A stretch of 64,000 bases of DNA from Ficedula albicollis. Lineage: Eukaryota > Chordata > Aves > Passeriformes > Muscicapidae. Of the stretch, positions 52,801 to 64,000 are shown one piece after another. Position 1 is the stretch's first letter; each line of letters opens with the position of its first letter. The notes under the pieces are model-generated. The model was not told where the DNA came from. It ran no database searches and saw only the letters and a list, made by a program, of their open reading frames with translations. The stretch lies in assembly GCF_000247815.1 (NCBI RefSeq), contig NC_021674.1:31649453-31713452 (forward strand), given 5' to 3'. The position numbers and the translations under genes were made by a program.

Positions 52801-53642
52801 TCTCTTCTGTTCATTTGGGTGCAATTTGAGATAGCTCTTGCTTCCATTAGTAAGTCCTCAAAAAAGAAAAAAAAGACAAGTGCACATGTAGATAGATTAT
52901 ATTTCTAATACATCTATGATTAGGAAACAAAATTGTCAAGTTCTTCCTTTACACATGTAACCTGTGAGAAAATTTGAGTATTAGATGCCACCACTTTATA
53001 GTGATGTAGAAAAGATAATTTTATAATCTTGTAAAAGAATTGTTCAGAAAATTAAACCGGATAAAATATCGGTATTATAAAATAAATCCCACAGACGTTT
53101 CCTAACTATCCTTTCTTAAATTTAAATTTTGCTCAGAGTTTTCCCTGCTGGGAAATAATCCAGCTGGATCTATAATCCAGCAAGCTCCTGCATGCTTTCA
53201 ACTTTTATATGCATCTGCTATTCTCTTACATTCATATTCAAAAAAAAAAAAGAGTTATTTTAAAGCTTTTGGCTAAAAGGCCTCTACACTTTCAAGGCAT
53301 GGTGTTTCAAGAGTACTGCAATAAATGGAATTCAGGTGAATATGAGAACTTCATACTGACTGTCAACAAGTTTGCATTTAGAGAAATATACACAATAATT
53401 TGCCAAAGGGTTTTCTATGCCCTTTGAATTTGTCCCTCTCCCCACAGTCTGTGGCACAAGGATAGCAAAGGGCTTGTGGTATCTATATGAAAGTGAGTGG
53501 AATGATGCAGATACTGTTCCCTCCCATCCACACAGAACTGGTCAATGTACTGTGGACTTGATGGAAAGTATTCCTCTAGTTACAGGTGCAGCTAGAGCTG
53601 TAAGCTGTGCCTGATCATTACATGCTTTGAATTGTTTCCTAG
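49823..53642 (+). other. MRPS18A: MRPS18A intron 2
   Basis: A 3.8-kb intron from GTAAGT to TTTCCTAG. It holds the composite AT-rich tandem repeat at 50722-51363. No other exon or transposon was recognised. The first part is CG-rich as it belongs to the island. Frames running from exon 2 into it (to 50323) are read-through of the intron. Confidence 0.85.
50722..51363. repeat. Composite AT-rich tandem repeat, A-B-A-A-B
   Basis: Two kinds of unit alternate. Unit A, about 174 bp, begins TATTTTTATATTTATACATA and contains GAGACGAGGAGAGTGAAGG and GAAGGGGAGGGACTATTTTG. It starts at 50723, 50957 and 51131. Unit B, about 60 bp (CTGCTTGCTCATACCTTTG through AGAAATATATATTTTGTT), follows the first and third A but is missing after the second. 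The copies are nearly identical outside the TA-rich core, where lengths vary. The layout points to unequal crossing-over with loss of one B. Confidence 0.93.
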
Positions 53643-53747
53643 ATTGAAGGGAGAATTATAGAGGATGCTGAAGCACCACCTCCACCTAACCCCTCTGGCC
53701 AGTGTCCCATCTGTCGCTGGAACCTGAAGCATAAGTATGATTATGTG
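53643..53747 (+). CDS. MRPS18A: MRPS18A exon 3
   Basis: The exon codes 35 residues: [20 protein letters not shown] followed by [15 protein letters not shown]. The [17 protein letters not shown] block is the most conserved part of the S18A family. The CPIC pair is half of a probable zinc-binding site, the rest being cysteines coded by exon 4. The acceptor is TTTCCTAG, the donor is GTG|GTAAGT, and both borders fall between codons. At the exon end the sequence reads KYDYV, where the human protein has KYNYD, a small difference just before the next block. Confidence 0.97.
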
Positions 53748-56700
53748 GTAAGTTTAATGAGGGAGTTCCCCCAGTCCTCATCCCTGGACAAGAATTGCTC
53801 TCATCCTACCTACCCTGCAACCTGCCCACCTCATCTTTTCCTGGGACTAGTAAAGATACTTAATTCTAGCTCTGCTTCTCTTGGGTGCAGCAAGAGCCTC
53901 CTGCACAGTAATTGTGTGCCTGATGGTGTTCCTGGGAAAAAGGATGAGTTTGTATCAAATGGGAGATTTGGAATTATTCACACAGCCGCCTGATCTGAAA
54001 AGGCTGTATAGCTCTTCTGTGCCAAGATGCCTTTCACCACTGCACTTCCCAGAGAATCAAACTGGAATGTAGCATTTAGTCAGTGGATACAGGTCTGACT
54101 CCAGAGAGTCCAGAAGACTTGACTAGGTCGATTGTATGACTTCAAGTGCTGCGATTTCTCATTTGTCATTGTCCACTAAGTTAATAACTGTTTCATACTT
54201 TCAGCTTTTAAAACTTTATGAGTGTGAAGGAGAGCATACATTTTTACTTATCTTGTGAGAGAAAAAGCAGGTTTTATTCAAGCATTTTGCAGGAAATGCT
54301 AATGAGACGTTTATTATCTAATGAGGGGGATAACTAACACTAAACCTAGAATATGGGAAGGAAATCCTGTAGTGCTTTAAAACAAAAGCACGACAGTCAC
54401 AAGCACTTCAGAATAAGAAGCGTGATATAGCAGATGCAGAATGTAACTTTACAAGAGGTCATTCAAACACACAGTTTACAAAAGGACTAAGTTCCCCCCT
54501 TGCATGCTCAAAACCCAGCACTGGAATTAGAAAAGAAGAAAACCAGACAGGAACATGCTGTTACTAAGATAAGGCAACAGAAAACTCAGAATAAGCTAAT
54601 GTCAATAGGATTAGAGAGGGGGATACAAATACATTGGAGAAAAAGAAATGTTTGTGAGAAAGTCCATTAATGAGAGGAGAAGGGGACTGAAAGCCACATT
54701 GGTTGCAAAATGACCGAGCTGCTTGTGTGTAGTCCTAGTGCACACATGGAAAGGAAAAATTGTTTTAATATCTGTATATTGATGGCAGTCTGCAAATGTA
54801 AAACAAGAGGAAAAAACAAATACAGAAATAACTTAAGCATTGAATTGGGTGCAGACCAGCATGCCTGGATTGCATGTCGCTTCAAGGTCTTGAAGGAATT
54901 AACTAACAAATACATTAATTCACTCACAGGATTTTTTTAAAGCATGAAAAAAACTCCTAGGGGATCACCAAATGGTTTGAAAACTGCAAGTGACATACTG
55001 AGTAGATAAGAGGGGCAGGAGAATGATGCTGATGATTACTGATTGGTAAATAAAATGTTGCAAATTCCAAATAAAAGGTGTCAGCTAGAAGTAAAGGCAA
55101 ATAACTTGTTGGATAGGACTAATTAAGACTCATGAATTATGAAGAATATTAATATGGCTACAGTACCAGACAAAATACTTGCAACTACTCCAGACATGTG
55201 AAACAACAGGTGTGAGGTGTAAATGAAATAACGTTTAGTGTCTTTGAAAGCCTGTGTTACAGAAATGGAGGCATTTAGAATCTGATCTTGTCAGTGATTC
55301 TTACTCAGGCTGGGTGCAGTATTAAACAGTGAAATAAGCTGGGGGCAGGGGAGTATTTAGTGTTTTCTGGCCTGGTTTGTCAACAATGTGGAAAAGCTGG
55401 AAATACAGTGAATTTGCAGATTATGATAAATTACATGAAATGACAAATACCATTAGGGTTTGTAAAGTACTACAAACCCGGATCGTGTCTGTTTTGTATT
55501 GCCCCTGTGCAATTCTTTTTCATGATTGCTGAATTGCGTAGTGATCAAAACCAACTAGTTACTTACTCTGGAAACTACTTCTAAAGGTTCGTATCATTTT
55601 ATGTGACTTCTAAATGCAAGAAGTAAACAGCATCATTAAACTCAGTAATTCTAGAGATTTACAGAAAGCATTCCATGAGTCACACATTAACAACCCTTGA
55701 GAAACTATAAACTGATGTTCAGGGATGAAATGGATTACATCTTGGAAATTTATATATAGATTTACATAGACTCAGTTCCTGCTGCCATGTGTGGCAGAAA
55801 ATTCCACTGAGTATCTGAAAAGATAATCCATCAAGAACCAAAGAAGTTTTAGACAGTGTGATTCTGTAGAGTCTGGATTCTAGGATTAGAAATTGGTCAC
55901 AACAGACGGTGTAAAACGTGAGTTTTACATGTGTTTGTAGAGTGAACTGAGTTACGAGTTTTCTTCTACACTTCACTGTGATTCTTAGATCCTGATTTCT
56001 GCTGTTCAGTAAGGAAGCAAGAGAAAACTAAATGTGAAGGGAGATTCTGCAGCCAGTCTTGGGAATCATTGCTGAGATAATTTCTAAGAAATTGTGTTGC
56101 TGAGAGACAATCTAGGAACATGTCCATCTCAGCTGTCCCATAGATTTTGAATGCATATGCATCTAATGTGGATATATCCAATACTCCTCCTGGACAAAAA
56201 GCTAAAGAGAGCAATGTGAACTGGTATTTTGGAATTGTAGAAGTTTCTTACCTCATGTTTAGTAGCTTCCCTCTGTGGGGCCAATGAGAACTAGGAGAAG
56301 TTTGAGTTCTGGAGTAGACCACTTCTCTGGTTATGTAAGTCCTTTATGTGTTTGAATGCTTTGTACCAGCTACAAATTTTCAGGATTTTAATCATTAAGG
56401 TGAATAAAAATTTCCCTTTTCTACACGAAAACAGTCTCTGCTATTTTATTCTTTGTTGTAGCCATGATGAGCAGCAGAATATTGAGATGCTTAATACCAA
56501 AGTGCAGGCATTTAACTCTGCGGACAATTAAACAGTGGGACGGTTTTCTTACTGATGGTTAATTGTCCTAAATGTCTGTAAATTGAGAGCAGCTATTTCT
56601 GTTAAAGATATAGCCTAGCTCATACAGCATAACCTATAAGCTGAGCTTGGTGAGAGATTGGAATAGATGGTGATTCCTTTGAGATTGATAAGCTGAGATC

Positions 56701-59174
56701 AGTCGGTTGCACAGAAGGGAAAGTGTGAGCTTTTTTGCTTGGGATGCTTGTAATTGGGCTGAATAAGGCACTATGAAAAGGGAAGTGTTGAATTAGCCCC
56801 TGAGGGAGTTGAGTAATATGACCTCACAGGACTTTCCTTTTGTCATGTGCAACTAGCACAGTCTAAAGTAGTGGCATAATGAGTTACTCTGGCTGTCAGA
56901 GAACTGGGGGACCAGTGTCTCCAAAGTCATTAATCAACTGAACAGGCATTGTGAGCACTAGCAGGTCATGATTCCAACCTGCCTCAGCTGTGGTGTAGAG
57001 GGCTGCAGTTGTCTTTGCCAGTTCAATACTGATCCTCTGCTGTGACTCAGGATAACAGAGCTTAAGATAAAAATTCCCACACTTTGTGGTGTCCATGTGT
57101 CTGTCTGTCCAGTGAAACTGAGATCTCAGTTGATTTTTTTTCATATCCATTGGAGATAAAATATTTTGGTCATTGTATGGATGCAACTGGATTGAAACCT
57201 GCAATTCTGTTACAAGATGCGTGGAGAATGGTGTACAGCTCCCAGGAGTAAGGGAGAAAAGAAAAACTAGACTCTTGTATAACTGGAAATAATGACTGGC
57301 AGACTTGTCTGATACAGCCCAGTAGTAATTTGGCTGCACAGAGAGAACTGTTCCTGCAGTAAATGAAACTTTTAATGAATCACGTGTCAGTCAAGGATCC
57401 TGCTTTTCAAAGTGTCTGCAGACATTAAAATGCAGGTGCCTCTGCATTTTGGTTACCATCTATTCACAAGAATGTGTGGTATATAGTGCTCCATCTAGCA
57501 AGTTTGTCCCGCCCTTTTAGAAGTGGAGGCTAAACTTGTTTTTCATTTCCCCCCCTTATCCACTTCAAACATCATTAGTTTGAGTAGGCAGTAAATATGT
57601 CATCTTGCTTTGGCAACAGTTAGGGGAAACCAAGCTGCAAGCTTTGCCTATTAGCCCTAGATTAATTCACTCCAAGTTGTTTTCATCAAATGCTGCAGAT
57701 TACAGGGGTGGGAATCTTGGTCCAGCCTCATGGGAGCTGTCCAGTGATTAAAGTAAATCTGCAGTTACAGGCTTGGCTGTCCACTAGCACAAAATGTGAA
57801 TTTCATGGAACATGACGGCACCATGAGAACTTGCCAGACATATTTTTTAATTTGACCGCTCCACGTACTTGTTCACTTCCCTCCACAGCTGCCCCATGAA
57901 GTTGGCTGTACCTGTCTGCTTTCTCCCAGTGGTAAGATCCATCTGTGTGAATACTCTGGGAGAGGCACCTGGCCTGTTAACTGTGGGGAATCTTCAGAAA
58001 TGGACAAACCTTTGGTCAAGTGTGCAGCATTTTAAGCCAAGCAGCGTGAGTGTAATTTGGAGCTGTAGCAGCTGGAACACGACTGATGATTTCAGTCAAA
58101 AAATGACTGCCACGCCAGGGTGTTGGTCAGTTGGTGACACTGTTGGTCAGAGATGATAACAGAGGACAGATTTTCTTGTATTTTTTTTTTCCCACAGGGA
58201 GAAAAAAAAAAGATTGTTTCCCACCACCCCCCTTTGCATGGAAACACTTGATAACAAGCCTGTAACTCCATGAGGTGTGGTGGTAATATGAGAAATCACT
58301 TGGACCACACACACACCCTTCACAAGAGTGTGTGGCCTACTTAGGCTTTCATGGCTGCAAAGACTGAAACTGCCACAAACTTGCCATCAGCTCTCTTTGT
58401 CCTCTTCTCCACAAAGTAATGCTGCAGGCTAGTAGAAAAGTCTTGCACATTTTTCTCTTTCTAGTCACTTGGAGCTGAACAGCTTTTTCACTTAGGGAAG
58501 TGACATGTGCTAAATGGCAAATTGAGCTGTTGGTGATTTGAAGATCCAGACAGCTAAAGAAGAGGAAAAGGGGGGATGGAGCCTTGCTCTGGTTTCCTGA
58601 GTCCAATCCAGTGTATTTCAGGAGTGATCAAAAGTCAGTGCCCTTGGACTGTTTGGCTGGCCTCCATCCAGTTTCTACCCAGTGCAGCTGGCACCTTCTG
58701 GTCTCCTGGTTACTGTTCTCCTTGGCAGGGCCATGTTTTAACTGGGCTGAGGGATATTCTGCTTCCTTTTTAACCATCAATGGCCTCCCAGGAATGTGCT
58801 GCTAGCTGCTCAGCTAGGATTTTCTCCTTCTTTGGATACAGCATCATTCTGTAGAGTGCCTGATAAGTCATTCTGTATCAGAGAGACATTAAAGTCAGTG
58901 TCTAAATGTCAGTGGGCCTACATGACATGCCATGTTTTCAAAGGAGCTGGATCTGAAAATCAGTCTGAATGTGTTCACTATAGACAAGTGGATGTAGAAA
59001 GAAAGCCAGTTATGGGAAGAGGGAAACTGTATGTCGTGATGATATTAGTGGGGATAGTGGTATTGATTTGGGGTTGGGAGGTGGGAAGGACAAAACAAAG
59101 CACAAAACCCCCAAACAGATAAAAACCCTCAACATTTTGTCTGTAACCAAAATTTTTTTAAATGGAATCCGTTT

Positions 59175-60070
59175 TTAAAAAGGGTAGAAAGGAGGAACCT
59201 GAGAACTGCTGACCTATCAGCAGGAACATCTAGGAATATAACAGAACATCCTCCTAGAAGGTGTGCTAAGGCACATGGATGACAGCAAGAAGATTTCATA
59301 CAGCCAACAAGGCTTCAACAAGGGCAAGTCCTTCCTAACCAGCCCAGTGGCCTTTGGTGATGGAGTGACTCCATCAGTGGACAAGGGAAGGGCTTCAGAT
59401 GTCATTTACGTGGACTTCTGTAAAGCCTTTGACATGGTCCCCACAATGTCTTTCTAAATTGGAGAGGGATAGACTCAATGTCTGGACTGTTAGATGCATG
59501 AGGAGTTGATTGGATAGTCACATCCAGAGAGTAGTGGCCAACTGCTGAGAGTCTGATAGACATCAGTGACAAGTGGTGTACCTCAGGGGTCCTTACTGGG
59601 TACCAGTTCTATTTAGTACCTTTGTTAATGGTGTAGGCAAAGGGATTGAGTGCACCTTCATCAGATTTGCAGATGACACCTTAAGGGCAGGATGCTATCC
59701 AGAGGAACCTGGACAAGTTCAAGAAGTGGGGCTGTGGAAATTTCATGCAGTTTAACAAGAGCAAGTGCAAGGTTCTGCACCTGGGTCAGTGCAGCCCCTG
59801 TTATCAACACAAGCTGGGGATGAACAGATGGAGAGCAGCCTTGGTGAGAAGGACTTGAAGGTGCTGGTGGGTGAGAGGCTGGACAGAGAAGGACTTGAGG
59901 GTGCTGGTGGGTGAGAGGCTGGACATGACCCAGCCATGGGCACTCACAGACCGGAAATCCAATTCTGTCCTGAGCTGCATCAAACAGAGGGTGGCCAGCA
60001 GGACAGGGAAGGATGAACTCAATCATCTTTAAGGTCCCTTCCAACCCAGACCATTCTAAAATTCTATGAC
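59175..60070 (+). mobile_element. CR1 LINE copy with broken reverse transcriptase
   Basis: This is a 5'-truncated and internally deleted CR1 element in the same orientation as MRPS18A. Coding traces of the reverse transcriptase are readable. [14 protein letters not shown], at about 59398-59440, is the motif A block with its catalytic Asp. SGVPQGSLLG lies at about 59573-59603, and FADDT, the catalytic Asp pair, at about 59668-59682. They are in different frames and separated by stops and deletions, so no active enzyme can be made. The 3' end carries CATCTTTAAGGTCCCTTCC and AACCCAGACCATTC followed by ATTCTATGA, the typical CR1 tail. An inner 40-bp unit is duplicated at 59846-59925. Confidence 0.9.
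59846..59925. repeat. 40-bp tandem duplication inside the CR1 copy
   Basis: The unit starting GAGAAGGACTTGA(A/G)GGTGC and ending GAGAGGCTGGACA occurs at 59846 and 59886, with one or two differences. It arose after or during insertion of the element, since the CR1 family has one copy of this part. Confidence 0.92.
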
Positions 60071-61624
60071 AGCATCTGTCAGAATCCATCATTACCAGAA
60101 GGGTGTCCTAAATTTCAGCAGTCCCCTTGACAGCTGAACTGGTCTTGTGCAGTGGGGGTGTGTATAATTCCTAGTTAGCTAGATTTCTGAATATTCACTT
60201 TATATTCTCTCATGATTATTTGCTTTTGCAAGGCCAGTAAATGAAGGGAGCTCTTTGTAAAAGAGCAAGGATGGGGGGTAGGAGCAGGTCTGTGAATCTG
60301 TGAACAGGCAGTCAGGGTCACCCAACATAAAAAGCAACAAATGCTGTTTGTTCTTGCTGTTGCCCTGGCTGGGGATGCAAAGCTCTGCCATGCCTCGTTT
60401 GAACTCGCTCTGTCTGGATGCTCGCTGGCAGCTCCCTGCAGCCTGCAGGCAGCCTCTGCATGGCCCTGCTGCCTCAGCTAGGGATGTACAAGAGCCATGG
60501 AGAAGTAAACCCTCAACCAGCAACAAGTCTTTCAGCAGAAGGGGAAAAGACAAGTGCAAAGTCTCTAGAGGACCTTTGGGCCAACTTATGCTGATGTCAG
60601 AATATCAAGATGCCTGCTTATATTGGCCTGAGGGGGTATCTTTGCACTGGTGTCGTGTGTGGAAATGGAGAGCATGGATCTTAGTCCCAGGCTGTTGTAC
60701 TGTGTACAGTTAACAGGACACTTGTGCAACAGCTGTTGCTGCTGTGTTTAAAAATTTGTCATTCCAGCCCTGTGATACTATCTGATCCTAGAGATCCCTT
60801 TAATTTTGTTTTTATTAAGAGGGCTGCTTTACATTTCTGGAGTTTTTAATTGTAAAGGTCAACAGCAGTGTAGTCTAAATGGTTCTTGAGTCACAGACAA
60901 GTCCTCGGCATGCTTCAAGTGTTCCTTTCATCCACCATGACTGTCACAGCCCATCTAATGCACACACTATTGAAGGACTGAATGCAGCAATTTATTCTAT
61001 TAGTCCTTACTCATCAGCACATATTCTTTTCTTACATAAAGCTTCCTCATGCAAGATCTTGGACCATTTCCCTGCTCTCCACCCTTCCAGAGAGACCTGA
61101 GGGAAGCTCCACCATGGGAAACTAGATAAAAGTTTGAGTAGTAGATAGCAGAGAACAGTCCTCCTCTGAGGAAACAGGGAGGGGGTCAGAGGTGATCTAA
61201 CGTATCTGTGAACTTTAGGATAGCAGATGTGATGGCATTTCAAGTTGTGTAAACAGTATCCATCTGTAGGTCTTGTGTAACTCTGCCTCAGTACCTAGGA
61301 CACATTATCTTAGCAAGAATCTTGGAGCAAGTAATGAAAGAGTGAAGGAGCAGGGATTGCAGCTGACATCATGTGTTTACACTAGTGAAGTCAGGGGGAG
61401 ACTCAAACCATCTGAGTGACCTTACTAAGCTAAACTGGCAGGCAGTGACAACAAGCAAAAACCACTTGTTGTCAAGCTGCAGACAAAATGCGTAGGAAGG
61501 AATAATTGTTTTGTTTTACATTGTTTTGAGTTCTGTACACAATGCAAGGCTCAGCACAACACCTGCAGTCGCAGCAGTGAAGGTAGGTGGGGCACTGATG
61601 GTTTTGCCCTTCTCTCTTCCTCAG

Positions 61625-61748
61625 GATGTCTTGCTGCTGAGTCAGTTTATCCGTTCAGATGGAGGGATGCTGCCACGAAGGGTCACAGGCCTCTGCTTGG
61701 AGGAGCACAAGAAGGTTGCTGTCTGTGTGCAGATGGCTCACCGTGCAG
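61625..61748 (+). CDS. MRPS18A: MRPS18A exon 4
   Basis: The exon codes 41 residues plus one base: [20 protein letters not shown], then [21 protein letters not shown]. The [15 protein letters not shown] and TGLC blocks and the MAHRAG end are hallmarks of the S18 fold, a small RNA-binding domain. The Cys of TGLC and the Cys in VAVCVQ are candidates to complete the zinc site begun by CPIC in exon 3. The acceptor is CCTCAG, the donor is GCAG|GTACAT, and the phase joins exactly to exon 5. Confidence 0.97.
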
Positions 61749-62603
61749 GTACATAGCTACATAGCTCTGCCAGAGACACCCCTGACTGTAGGGTACCTGT
61801 GAACCCCTTGAGAGGGATCTCCTGCCCAGTTGGTGTAGCTCAGTGAGATGTCATTGTCCAGTCACCCAGCAAACTCATTACGGTCCAAGTGCTGGAACAG
61901 GGTGATGGAACAGAGACTACTTGTTCTGCTTACGCTCTATGTCCTGACTCCTGCCTTGACAGCAGACATTTGCTCTGTGTCCTGACTCCTGCCTTGACAG
62001 CAGACATTTATCCCTGTAGATGAGACTAGTGTTGCGGAAAGATCTGGGAAGTGGCTCAGTCTCCAGTAAATAATGATTAAACACCTGCTTCTGAAATTAC
62101 TTGATTTATCTCAGCTTGACCTAACCCATTAGTAACATGCAACTCTACCATCTGCCATATGACAACTGTTTCACTTTTCCCTGGGAGTGGGACACAGGTT
62201 GACGCAGTCAAGAATATTGTGCTGCTCTTTATGCCTGGTACCTGAGTTGTATCCAAGTTAAATGGTTTGAGGATTTTAATAGTCAGATTTTCCATCCTGG
62301 AGATGGGATCTGATTGGACACTAGTGCCCTGTGTCCTCTGTAAAAGCCTCTGCAATGAGCCCAAGTGACAGTGTCCTTGGTATGTATTTCCTCCCTATAT
62401 CCAGCACAACTTCCCAGCTTCTCTGGCTGGGGTGCAGGTTCAGCAGTGACTGAAGATAAAATACCCTTTCTACTGTACTTGAGCTTTTCTTGTGCTGTCC
62501 AGTAGTGACCTGGTTTGCCTGGCTTATGAGGTGTAATGTGACTTGTGAATGTAATAGAAGCAAAGAGACACTGCAAAATATCTCACATCTTTTTCTGTTA
62601 CAG
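61749..62603 (+). other. MRPS18A: MRPS18A intron 4
   Basis: An 855-bp intron starting GTACAT and ending TTCTGTTACAG. It contains a 38-bp tandem duplication. A tRNA-like word near 61830 is not a tRNA gene. Confidence 0.88.
61934..62009. repeat. 38-bp tandem duplication (2 copies)
   Basis: The unit GCTCT(A/G)TGTCCTGACTCC continuing TGCCTTGACAGCAGACATTT lies at 61934 and 61972. The two copies differ at one internal base, so the duplication is young. Confidence 0.94.
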
Positions 62604-62670
62604 GTTTGTTGCCAAACCACAGGCCTCCACTTCCTGAAGGGCATATTCCCAAGAAACCCAAGCTGAACAG
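62604..62670 (+). CDS. MRPS18A: MRPS18A exon 5 (last coding exon in the window)
   Basis: With the base carried over from exon 4 it codes GLLPNHRPPLPEGHIPKKPK then LN, and the first two bases of the next codon (AG, probably Arg). GLLPNHRP and LPEG are strongly conserved in S18A proteins. The donor is AACAG|GTGAAT. The remaining part of the protein was not found between 62671 and 64000, so the gene is partial here because of the window edge and not because of a break. Confidence 0.96.
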
Positions 62671-64000
62671 GTGAATAGTCTTGTCTTTCCACCTTTCTCT
62701 TTTTCAGGCATAAATTGGAAAGTGAAAAGCAGTTAAGTACAACTGAGTGAGAAATGCCTTAGGCAGCAGGATTTATAGAGTACTCAGCATTTTGGAGAAG
62801 ATCTGTCACAATATTCTCTTGGCAGTCTTTTAAGGACAAGTTGTATCTCATATAAACCATTTATTCACACAAGATTAAAACTGCCACACATGTTAGAGTC
62901 TGCCTGCCCTTCCTCAGCTGTGCTCACCTCCTCATCACTTAAAATCAGTAAGGCAGTCACAGGAGAATGCCACAGATGGAGTCACAGCACCACAGAGTAG
63001 CTGAGGTTTAAGAGGCCTCTGAAGATTATCTAGTCCAAGCTCCCCACTTAAGCAGAGTCACCTAGAGCATCTTACTCAGAACTAGGTCCAGCCAGGACTT
63101 TAGTATATCCAAGGATAGACCTTCCCCAGATTCTTCTACGGGCAGCTTGTTCCAGAGAACCAGCCTCATACAAGACAGTGCTCTCTTACATTCAGACAGA
63201 ATTTCTTTTTTAATTTGTGTACATTGCCTCTTGTCCTGTCACTGGGCATCAGTGGCTGGGGAGAGCCCACCTCTCTCTTCTTTATGCACTCCCTTCAGGT
63301 ACTTAGGAACATTGTTAACACCTCACTGAACCCTCTTTTCTCCAGGCTGAGCAGTCCCTTCTCTCTTATCCTTTTTAGCCCCTAACAGCAGGAGGGTGCC
63401 CAGGCAGTGATACCAGCAGCGAGGGTGGGGGGTGCTGAGCAGCCAGCAGGGGCCCATCACAGGCCTGTTACCTTCTGCCCCATCCCAGTTTCCTCCAGTC
63501 AGTGATTCGCCCTTTGCCTGCCCTTCCTATGCAGCTGAGTCTCTTCCCCCTCCCCAACCTTTGTGGCTGAAGGGAAGGCCTGCAGCCGCCTCCTGCTCTG
63601 TGCTGGGCACTTGGAGGTGCTAATCCCCTGTTTATAACCTCACACTCTGTTTCCATGGGGATGTCAGAGCAGTGTACGAACCTCGCATTAGCAAACCTGG
63701 GGTTACCAGAGGCCATGGGGCTGTCGCTGGGAGAGCTTAGGCTGCAAGGCTGAGACTCCTGCCTTTCAGGTCTGACTCTGCAGTCAGATTTGAGACTTGG
63801 TTTGGAGATTTGAGAGAGGCTCTTGGAAATGCTGGCAGGCTGCATAATGGGTATCAGTCAGGGTCAACTTAGACGACACTATGTTTCATGCAGCCCTGTA
63901 GCCATCAGCTACTTCAACTGTAATAACTTCTTCCTTGTGTCTTACAAGTCTTGGGGATTTTTTAGTATCTGTGTCTTATCTGGCATCTGTGGGGTGGAGC
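62671..64000 (+). other. MRPS18A: MRPS18A intron 5 (left part)
   Basis: The intron begins GTGAATAG and runs off the window. It holds a CR1 fragment in antisense orientation at about 62987-63395. The 125-codon minus-strand frame at 63468-63845 has no recognisable domain. Confidence 0.8.
62987..63395 (-). mobile_element. CR1 LINE 3'-end fragment, antisense
   Basis: Read on the plus strand this is the reverse complement of a CR1 3' end. It has GATTATCTAGTCCAAGCTCC, AGCAGAGTCACCTAGAGCA, CTTGTTCCAGAG, CATTGCCTCTTGTCCTGTCA, CTGGGCATCAGTG, CTCCCTTCAGGTACTTAGG and TCTCCAGGCTGAGCAGTCCC. It is older and more diverged than the copy at 48313 and belongs to a different CR1 subfamily. No coding capacity is left. 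Confidence 0.88.

Larger units (their letters stand above)
53748..61624 (+). other. MRPS18A: MRPS18A intron 3
   Basis: A 7.9-kb intron from GTAAGT to CTTCCTCAG. Apart from the CR1 copy at about 59175-60070 it is mostly AT-rich single-copy DNA with no exon recognised. Frames up to 147 codons (for example 56896-57339 on the minus strand) lack domains. Confidence 0.85.

Noticed and set aside
61828..61875. tRNA-like word GGTGTAGCTCAGTGAGA
   Set aside because: It resembles the start of a tRNA, but there is no GGTTCGA-type B box, no acceptor stem pairing and no anticodon arm at the right distance.
62671..64000. Final MRPS18A exon
   Set aside because: Searched for the conserved C-terminal part of the protein after exon 5 and did not find it. 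It must lie beyond the window.

Overview
The window looks like a stretch of bird genome. It holds several CR1-type LINE fragments with typical avian 3' ends, ordinary vertebrate introns with GT..AG borders, and one gene that can be read with confidence: MRPS18A, which encodes the mitochondrial ribosomal protein called mL66 in current nomenclature. The style of the CR1 tails would suit a songbird, but the species cannot be fixed from this sequence.

Layout. Positions 1 to about 49,080 contain no protein-coding exon that I can recognise on either strand. This is intergenic DNA with two CpG-rich islands lacking a recognised gene (about 5,690-6,130 and 19,800-20,220), a few CR1 fragments, a CA microsatellite and an unusual number of short tandem duplications (2-3 copies, period about 38-184 bp). 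From about 49,080 to the right end lies MRPS18A on the + strand: a CpG-rich promoter, five coding exons (49,519-49,618; 49,791-49,822; 53,643-53,747; 61,625-61,748; 62,604-62,670) and a last coding exon that must lie beyond 64,000. Its introns hold a CR1 copy with a broken reverse transcriptase, a second CR1 fragment in the opposite orientation, and a composite AT-rich tandem repeat.

Three pure G runs stand out: 796 bases at 3,190-3,985, 46 bases at 5,887-5,932, and 325 bases at 49,143-49,467, the last just upstream of the MRPS18A start codon. All sit in GC-rich flanks. The long ones are more likely sequencing or assembly artefacts at hard GC-rich sites than real homopolymers, and all long reading frames crossing them are spurious.

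Context. In human, MRPS18A and VEGFA are neighbours transcribed away from each other across a large intergenic gap. If that order is kept here, VEGFA would lie beyond the left edge, and the 49 kb desert would be part of the gap between them, a plausible place for distal regulatory elements. No VEGFA exon was recognised in the window. I found no new protein system. The most unusual observations are the G runs, the gene-less CpG islands and the density of tandem duplications.
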